From positions 186,001 through 250,000 of the forward strand of contig NZ_UTBZ01000052.1 in NCBI RefSeq assembly GCF_900580865.1: a DNA stretch of 64,000 bases, written 5' to 3'. Numbering within the stretch: the stretch's first letter is position 1; the number at the start of each line of letters is the position of its first letter. Positions 59,204 to 64,000 of this stretch are shown here, one piece after another. The position numbers were made by a program, and so were the translations under genes. Under the pieces are notes generated by a model. That model saw only the letters and a list, made by a program, of their open reading frames with translations. It ran no database searches and was not told where the DNA came from. This DNA is from Pseudomonas viridiflava. Lineage in GTDB: Bacteria; Pseudomonadota; Gammaproteobacteria; Pseudomonadales; Pseudomonadaceae.

Positions 59204-59409
59204 TTGTGAGCAAATTTTGCAGGGTTGCGAGGCGACCCAACTCCCGACCTTACCAGTGCTTTGCTCGGTTGTCCGGCTTTTTTTGCGAATGAATATTTAT
59301 CTTTTTTCAGGGGTTGAAATGTTCGCCGGTCGGGCCGATTGTTGTAACCAGGAGGTCAGGAAATTCAACTCAAGGCCTCTGACGAGCTAGCTGAAATAAG
59401 GGATGAACT

Positions 59410-59814
59410 ATGCAAATCCAAGTCAACAGCGATAACCATATTCAAAGTAGTCAACGACTGGAGGAGTGGGTACGTACAACCATTGAGAGCACGCTCGAAC
59501 GTTATGAAGAAGACCTGACCCGCGTCGAAGTCCATCTGGCCGACGAGAACGGGGACAAACCAGGTCCCCATGACATGCGCTGCCAACTGGAAGCGCGGCC
59601 AAAAGGCCATCAACCGATTTCCGTGACCCACAAGGCCGATTCGCTGGAACAGGCGATCGACGGTGCAGCCGAAAAACTCGAGCACGCTCTGGAGCACCTT
59701 TTCGGCAAACTGCGGGGTAAGCCACGTGCCGCTGTGGTGCCATTTAGCAAGGCGAATGATGCTCTGCTGGAGGAAGAATTTCTTGAGAACGAACAGGCAG
59801 CGATCAACAGTTGA
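59410..59814 (+). CDS. HPF/RaiA-family ribosome-associated protein
   Basis: A 134-residue protein with the beta-alpha-beta fold of ribosome hibernation factors: MQIQVNSDNHIQSSQRLEEW, a strand with RVEVHLADENGDKPGPHDMR, and a helical region EQAIDGAAEKLEHALEHLFG. It is longer than HPF (~95-105) but shorter than long-HPF, and ends in an acidic tail (LLEEEFLENEQ). It may reduce translation in stationary phase. The AT-rich stretch upstream (59280-59400) carries its promoter; no -24/-12 or other sigma site was firmly identified. Confidence 0.82.
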   Translation: MQIQVNSDNHIQSSQRLEEWVRTTIESTLERYEEDLTRVEVHLADENGDKPGPHDMRCQLEARPKGHQPISVTHKADSLEQAIDGAAEKLEHALEHLFGKLRGKPRAAVVPFSKANDALLEEEFLENEQAAINS

Positions 59815-59843
59815 TGCGCTGATTTTATAAGCCACCCAATGAG

Positions 59844-59876
59844 AACGGGCCTGCGGAAGCAGGCCCGTTTTTGTTT
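59844..59876 (+). terminator. Rho-independent terminator after the HPF/RaiA gene
   Basis: The stem AACGGGCCTGC/GCAGGCCCGTT with a short loop is followed by TTTTTGTTT. Confidence 0.9.
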
Positions 59877-59909
59877 GTGGCGGTTTTTGCACAGGGCGTA
59901 AGAGAGCGG

Positions 59910-60482
59910 CCCCTCACCCCAGCCCTCTCCCTCCGGGAGAGGGGGCCGACCGAGGTGTCTGAAGAGGTACGTCGACCTGAAAGACCGAGTTGATTATGGA
60001 TCCGACGCAGTACTTTCAGGCCAATGCACTTCTGAAACATCCCGGTCAGTCCATTTTATTCTGGAAGAGGCCGACCGAGGTGTCTGAAGAGGTACGTCGA
60101 CCTGAAAGACCGAGTTGATTATGGATCCGACGCAGTACTTTCAGGCCAATGCACTTCTGAAACATCCCGGTCAGCCCATTTTATTCTGGAAGAGGCCGAC
60201 CGAGGTGTCTGAAGAGGTACGTCGACCTGAAAGACCGAGTTGATTATGGATCCGACGCAGTACTTTCAGGCCAATGCATTTCTGAAACATCCCGGTCAGC
60301 CCATTTTCTTCTGGAAGAGGCCGACCGAGGTGTCTTGCGGGGTACATCGACCTGAAAGACCGAGTCGATTATGGATTCGGCAATGCAGAATCAGGTCGGC
60401 GTAGCTCGCAAGCATCCCCCGGTCAGTCCCCTCTCCCTCTGGGCGGTCCGACGTTTCGGGAGGGTTAGGGTGAGGGTGAGGG
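59910..60482 (+). repeat. Dispersed repeat element, copy 2, with an internal tandem array
   Basis: Starts CCCCTCACCCCAGCCCTCTC, ends GTTAGGGTGAGGGTGAGGG. Apart from the array it aligns with the minus strand of copy 1 (6143-6335). It covers most of the gap between the HPF/RaiA terminator and the DUF559 remnant, and I see no gene in it. Confidence 0.85.
59945..60400 (+). repeat. 125-bp tandem repeat, three near-identical copies plus a divergent part copy
   Basis: The unit starts at GCCGACCGAGGTGTCTG: 59945, 60070, 60195 and 60320, exactly 125 bases apart. The first three differ by only a few single bases (e.g. CAGTCC/CAGCCC, GCACTT/GCATTT). The fourth diverges after about 16 bases and continues into the element's normal second half. 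Each unit has a CGACCTGAAAGACCGAGT / ACTTTCAGG inverted core. Confidence 0.93.
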
Positions 60483-60841
60483 CATTTTTCGATTCGCCGC
60501 AATTCTTATGATCTGCTCTAGCACATCGTCCATCTGCTGGATCACCTCAAGATTACTGAAGCGCACGACTTCAATGCCCTTTTGATTCAGTGCGTCCGTC
60601 GTTGATCATGAATCACTTTCGGCGTTTCATAATGCTGACCACCGTCCAGCTCAATCGCCAACTTCATCTCAGCGCAATAAAAATCCAGCACGTAAGGCGG
60701 ACAGGGAAACTGCCGACGAAATTTCAGATTGGCGATTTGGCGGGAGCGGATTTTTTCCCAGAGCAGGTGTTCGCAGTCGGTTTGATTGACGCGTAGATGG
60801 CGGGCGAACTGGGCGAGGGTGGGCGGGTTTGCATGCTTCAC
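60465..60841 (-). pseudogene. DUF559-type endonuclease-domain gene, frameshifted
   Basis: The first part (LLWEKIRSRQIANLKFRRQF, YVLDFYCAEMKLAIELDGGQ) is a DUF559 domain of the Vsr-like nuclease fold, with active-site-type Asp, Glu and Gln. It stops after HDQRRTH near 60587. In another frame the expected end follows: DALNQKGIEVVRFSNLEVIQ and QMDDVLEQI. Restoring four bases (a second GGAC in CGGACGCACTG) gives RTDALNQKG with family spacing. Its GTG start (60841) is tentative; the open frame beyond it translates copy 3 of the repeat element. The tail runs into copy 2. Confidence 0.75.
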
Positions 60842-60891
60842 GATCCTTGTGAAGTTGGGTTGAAGTTTTACTGTAGACCATGACCCGCTGA

Positions 60892-61039
60892 CCCTCACCC
60901 TAACCCTCTCCCAGAGGGAGAGGGGGCCGATTTTTACGCTTTTCAAACGTAAGCTCGACTCGATATCTCATGTCGGCGTAACCCGCCAAAACAACGCGGT
61001 CAGTCCCCTCTCCCTCTGGGAGAGGGTTAGGGTGAGGGG
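60892..61039 (+). repeat. Dispersed repeat element, copy 3
   Basis: CCCTCACCCTAACCCTCTCC at the left and GAGAGGGTTAGGGTGAGGGG at the right form the inverted ends. The core (CGACTCGATATC, GCGGTCAGTCCCC) is shorter and more diverged than in copies 1 and 2. Confidence 0.82.
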
Positions 61040-61050
61040 CTTCTCAATCC

Positions 61051-63384
61051 TCAGAACGCTACAGAAGTCTGCACATAAACCGTCCTCGGTTCACCCACAT
61101 ACTTGCCCTTGTTATTGTCATCAAACGAACGCGTGAAGTACTGCGTGTTGAAGATATTCTTCACCCCCACCGCGACATTCAGATCCGACAACTGCGGTCC
61201 GAAGTCATACCCCGCGCGGCTGCTGAACAGCATGTACCCCGGGATCTTCCCGGTGCTGCCATCGGCACTTTCCTTCGAGGTGTTGGCGTTGTCGGCGAAC
61301 TGGTCGCTCTGGAAGCTGCTGTCCAGATTCAGCTTCCACGGTCCTTCGGTGTAACCGACGCCAATCGTGCCTTTGTGCTTCGAGGAGAACGGCACGCGAT
61401 TGCCTTTGTTCGGTCCGTCTTCGCGGATGGTCGCGTCAACGTAGGCGTAGCTGGCGTAGACATCGAAACCGGCGAGCGCCGGGCTCAAGTCATCCAGTGC
61501 GTAATTGACGCTGGTCTCGATCCCTTGATGGCGGGTTTCGCCACGGGCGATCACCGAGTCGTTGGTCTGGTTGCTTTCGTACTGGTTGTCGAAGTTGATC
61601 AGGAATGCGCCGATCTCCGCGCGCAATGCGCCATTGTCATAGCGAGTGCCGAGTTCCCAGGTGCGCGCCTTCTCCGGTTTCACTTCACCGCTGGTGACAC
61701 GGTTGGGCATCTGGCTGTACTGCACGCTGCCGAACGAGCCTTCGGTGTTGGCGTACAGGTTCCAGCTGTCGGTCAGGTGATAGAGCACGTTCAGCGCCGG
61801 CAACGCGGTGTTGTAATCACCCTTGTATTTGACGTTGGTCAGGTTGTTGGTCTGCTGCGACTCGATCATCTCGTAGCGCACGCCCGGGGTGATTGTCCAT
61901 TTGCCGATGTCGATGCGATCGTCGACGAAGAACGCATTGGCTTCGGTGCCGCCACGGGTATCGCGATCGTTGCGGCTGGCGGTGGTCGGGTATTGGTTGC
62001 TGCTGATCGGCGTGCGATAGCGCAGTTCGTGGCCGGCCTCGTTGATGTAGCGATAGCCGACGCCGACTTCATGGCTGGTCGGGCCGAGGTCGAAGCCTTG
62101 GGCGAAACGGGTTTCCAGACCGCGCACCCAATACTCGCGCGGCGACAGCGAGAGGAACGTGCCCTGATCGAGATAGCCGCTGCGCAGGGTCTTGGTGAAG
62201 AAGGTGTTGGCGGTGAATTCACGGCGATCTTCCTGATAGCGATAGCCGAAATTGAACATCGTGCGACGGCCCCAGAACTGGTCTTTCGGCCGCGTCGATT
62301 GGTACGGGTCGGCGTCGTAATCGGCGACGTTCAAACCGCCGGGCATGTCGGCCTTGCCTTCGTAATACTGGGCCATGGCGTTGAAGCTGTTGGCCTCGTC
62401 GAGCTGGTATTTGCCCTTGAGGATCAGGTCGTCGATCTCGGTGTCGCTGTGTTCGCGCCAGTCACCGCCACGGGTGCCGGAGTAGAGCAACGCGCCGCCG
62501 AGACCATTGGCATTGGTGCCGCCGGCCAGCAGGTTGGCGCTGGTCTTGAAACCGTCATGGCTCGACGATGGGCTGGTTTCCGTCTGGAAGCCACCCTTGA
62601 CCGTTGGTTCGTCAGGAATCGCCCGGGTCACGAAGTTGACCACGCCGCCGACGTTCTGCGGGCCGTAACGCACGGCGCCACCGCCACGTACCACGTCCAC
62701 GGCATCCATGTTGCCCATGCTGATTGGCGCGAACGATAACTGCGGTTGGCCATAAGGCGCGAACGGCACCGGAATGCCGTCCATCAACACCGTCGAGCGC
62801 GCGGCCAGGCGTGGGTTCAAACCACGAATGCCGAAGTTCAGCGCCATGTCATGGCTGCCTGTGCCATTGTTTTCCGGGGCATTGACGCCGGGGATGCGAT
62901 TGAGCACATCACGCGCCTGAGTGGCGCCCTGACGTTCGAATTCTTCGCGGCGGATCACATCGCGAGCACCAGGATGTTCGAAGATATTGATTTGCGCGGC
63001 GTCGCCCAGCCAGTCACCGACGACTTTCGACGTGTCCAGTTCCAGCGCGGCATCCGCCAGCGGTTGCAGACTGAACGCATTGTTGCCCTCGGCGCGTGCT
63101 TGCAGACCGGTGCCTTCAAGCAGCGCATTCAAACCTTGTTCAGGCGTGTAGCTGCCCTCCAGACCTCGACTTTGCACACCGCTGGTGACTTGCGAACCGA
63201 ATGAAATCAACACGCCTGCTTCACGGCCAAACTGGTTGAGGGCGTTTTCCAGCGACGATGGTGCGATGTGGTAAGCCTTGGCATCAGCGGCCAGCGCGGC
63301 GGGCAGGGCGCAGATGCTCAGGCTGGCGCCGAGGACAAGATTGCGCAGGGTGCGAGCCAGTGGCGTGAGGCGGGTTGGGTGCAT
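61051..63384 (-). CDS. FecA-type TonB-dependent receptor with STN signalling domain
   Basis: A 777-residue receptor: signal peptide to about residue 33, then an STN domain (HIAPSSLENALNQFGREAGV and EGSYTPEQGLNALLEGTGLQ), plug (RREEFERQGATQARDVLNRI, then DVVRGGGAVRYGPQNVGGVV) and a barrel ending in VQTSVAF. With FecR directly downstream in gene order (89 bases upstream in position on the same strand) it is part of a surface-signalling system with an ECF sigma factor, expected beyond the right window edge. Ligand: probably ferric citrate or a siderophore; not decidable here. Confidence 0.93.
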   Translation of the reverse strand: MHPTRLTPLARTLRNLVLGASLSICALPAALAADAKAYHIAPSSLENALNQFGREAGVLISFGSQVTSGVQSRGLEGSYTPEQGLNALLEGTGLQARAEGNNAFSLQPLADAALELDTSKVVGDWLGDAAQINIFEHPGARDVIRREEFERQGATQARDVLNRIPGVNAPENNGTGSHDMALNFGIRGLNPRLAARSTVLMDGIPVPFAPYGQPQLSFAPISMGNMDAVDVVRGGGAVRYGPQNVGGVVNFVTRAIPDEPTVKGGFQTETSPSSSHDGFKTSANLLAGGTNANGLGGALLYSGTRGGDWREHSDTEIDDLILKGKYQLDEANSFNAMAQYYEGKADMPGGLNVADYDADPYQSTRPKDQFWGRRTMFNFGYRYQEDRREFTANTFFTKTLRSGYLDQGTFLSLSPREYWVRGLETRFAQGFDLGPTSHEVGVGYRYINEAGHELRYRTPISSNQYPTTASRNDRDTRGGTEANAFFVDDRIDIGKWTITPGVRYEMIESQQTNNLTNVKYKGDYNTALPALNVLYHLTDSWNLYANTEGSFGSVQYSQMPNRVTSGEVKPEKARTWELGTRYDNGALRAEIGAFLINFDNQYESNQTNDSVIARGETRHQGIETSVNYALDDLSPALAGFDVYASYAYVDATIREDGPNKGNRVPFSSKHKGTIGVGYTEGPWKLNLDSSFQSDQFADNANTSKESADGSTGKIPGYMLFSSRAGYDFGPQLSDLNVAVGVKNIFNTQYFTRSFDDNNKGKYVGEPRTVYVQTSVAF

Positions 63385-63473
63385 GTGGATGATCCTGAGA
63401 AGGTTGAATCAAGGGGGGCTTTCCTTCTCTGTCACGCCAGATCTGAAAAACGGCTCATTTATTTTTGAGTTTT

Positions 63474-64000
63474 TTAAACCCGCGCTTCGACGGTCACCCA
63501 GTAGCGGGTAAAGCGCTTCACCTTCACCGGCAAACTGATTTCCAGCAGATCGAGAATCCGCTCGCTGTCGTCCAGTGGATAAGTCCCGGAGATCAGCAGG
63601 TCGGCGACGTTCTTGGCGCAATTGAGTTGGCCGCGACGGTAGCGGCCGAGTTCATCGAGGAAGTCGCCGAGGCGCATGTGTGCGGCCACCAGCATGCCGT
63701 CGGCCCAAGCGCCGCTGTTGACGTCCAGCGGCTTGGCTGCGCTGACGGATGTCGAGGTAAAACTCAACTGACGCGCGACTGGCAGCAGCATCGGCGCACG
63801 TCCATTACCGCTCAGTTCGACGCGACCTTCGAACAGCGCGATCTGCGTACGATCGGCAAACTGGCGCACATTGAGGCGTGCACCCTGAGTTTTCAGAAGG
63901 CCCTGAGCTGTGCGTACTTCGAAGGATTGCGCGGCCGTCAGGAGAATTTCGCCTTCGAGCAAACGGATCAACCGCTGCGAGCCGTCGACATCCACTGCAC
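63474..64000 (-). CDS. FecR-family anti-sigma/sigma regulator (C-terminal part)
   Basis: The frame is open to the right edge; at least 173 residues are visible. FecR-type domain: AAQSFEVRTAQGLLKTQGAR, LNVRQFADRTQIALFEGRVE, and the C-terminal STN-interacting part GDFLDELGRYRRGQLNCAKN with GTYPLDDSERILDLLEISLP. The N-terminal anti-sigma domain and membrane helix lie outside the window. It lies just upstream of the FecA-type gene on the same strand, the usual sigma-FecR-receptor order. Confidence 0.93.
   Translation of the reverse strand, partial: AVDVDGSQRLIRLLEGEILLTAAQSFEVRTAQGLLKTQGARLNVRQFADRTQIALFEGRVELSGNGRAPMLLPVARQLSFTSTSVSAAKPLDVNSGAWADGMLVAAHMRLGDFLDELGRYRRGQLNCAKNVADLLISGTYPLDDSERILDLLEISLPVKVKRFTRYWVTVEARV

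Noticed and set aside
59945..60400. CRISPR array
   Set aside because: The units are contiguous 125-bp tandem copies without variable spacers, and no cas genes are nearby.
60842..60946. N-terminal extension of the DUF559 protein (MKSVKIGPLSLWERVRV...)
   Set aside because: These codons are a translation of the repeat element copy 3, not part of the domain.

Overview
The window is high-GC, densely coded bacterial DNA. Gene families, gene order and the many REP-type palindromes (core like GAGCCTGCTCGCGA) all point to a fluorescent Pseudomonas (P. fluorescens group). As far as I remember the P. aeruginosa PAO1 map, several blocks keep its order (mlaDCB-ibaG-murA-hisGDC, algW-nif3-cysD-cysNC, pta-slyD-gpx...trxB, folX-folE-folM...lrgAB, yebG). 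This comes from memory and was not searched.

Layout. 1-6133: end of the Mla phospholipid-transport operon, a BolA-type protein, murA and hisG/hisD/hisC. 6143-9219: a TonB receptor/DUF4198 pair, probably metal uptake, between hisC and algW, with a copy of a dispersed repeat on its hisC side and a 43-bp palindrome over the receptor start. 9267-14357: AlgW protease, NIF3 protein, and the sulfate-activation genes cysD and cysNC. 14552-23664: PlsC-type acyltransferase, pta, DUF3565, SlyD, glutathione peroxidase, an Old Yellow Enzyme, a glycosyltransferase, cysZ, trxB. 23854-29909: HopJ-family and DUF1244 proteins, folX/folE/folM (tetrahydromonapterin synthesis), then a probable light-response module: a MerR/LitR-like regulator without the cobalamin histidine, a PilZ-like protein and a short LOV photoreceptor, followed by a flavodoxin. 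29899-34869: LysR regulator with lrgAB, a class II aldolase, an alpha/beta hydrolase and an SDR.

34918-45704 is accessory: an orphan gene, a DUF1302/DUF1329 envelope pair, a MalT-like LuxR regulator and a large toxin-like gene split by a one-base frameshift. 45734-51455 is homogentisate catabolism (IclR regulator, hmgA, fahA, maiA) plus an aromatic-acid-type MFS transporter. 51507-59814: SirB1-family protein, a leucine-dehydrogenase homologue with valine in place of the catalytic lysine, SOS gene yebG with a clear LexA box, PsiE, DUF3509, serine transporter and serine deaminase with a LysR regulator, and an HPF/RaiA-type protein. 59910-61039 holds a 125-bp tandem array inside a dispersed repeat and a frameshifted DUF559 gene. 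The window ends in a FecA-type receptor and the end of its FecR regulator.

I see no rRNA, tRNA, prophage, IS transposase or CRISPR array. The strongest leads are the light-response cluster, the split toxin-like gene, the repeat element with its internal tandem array, the palindrome at the TonB receptor start, and the dehydrogenase lacking its catalytic lysine.
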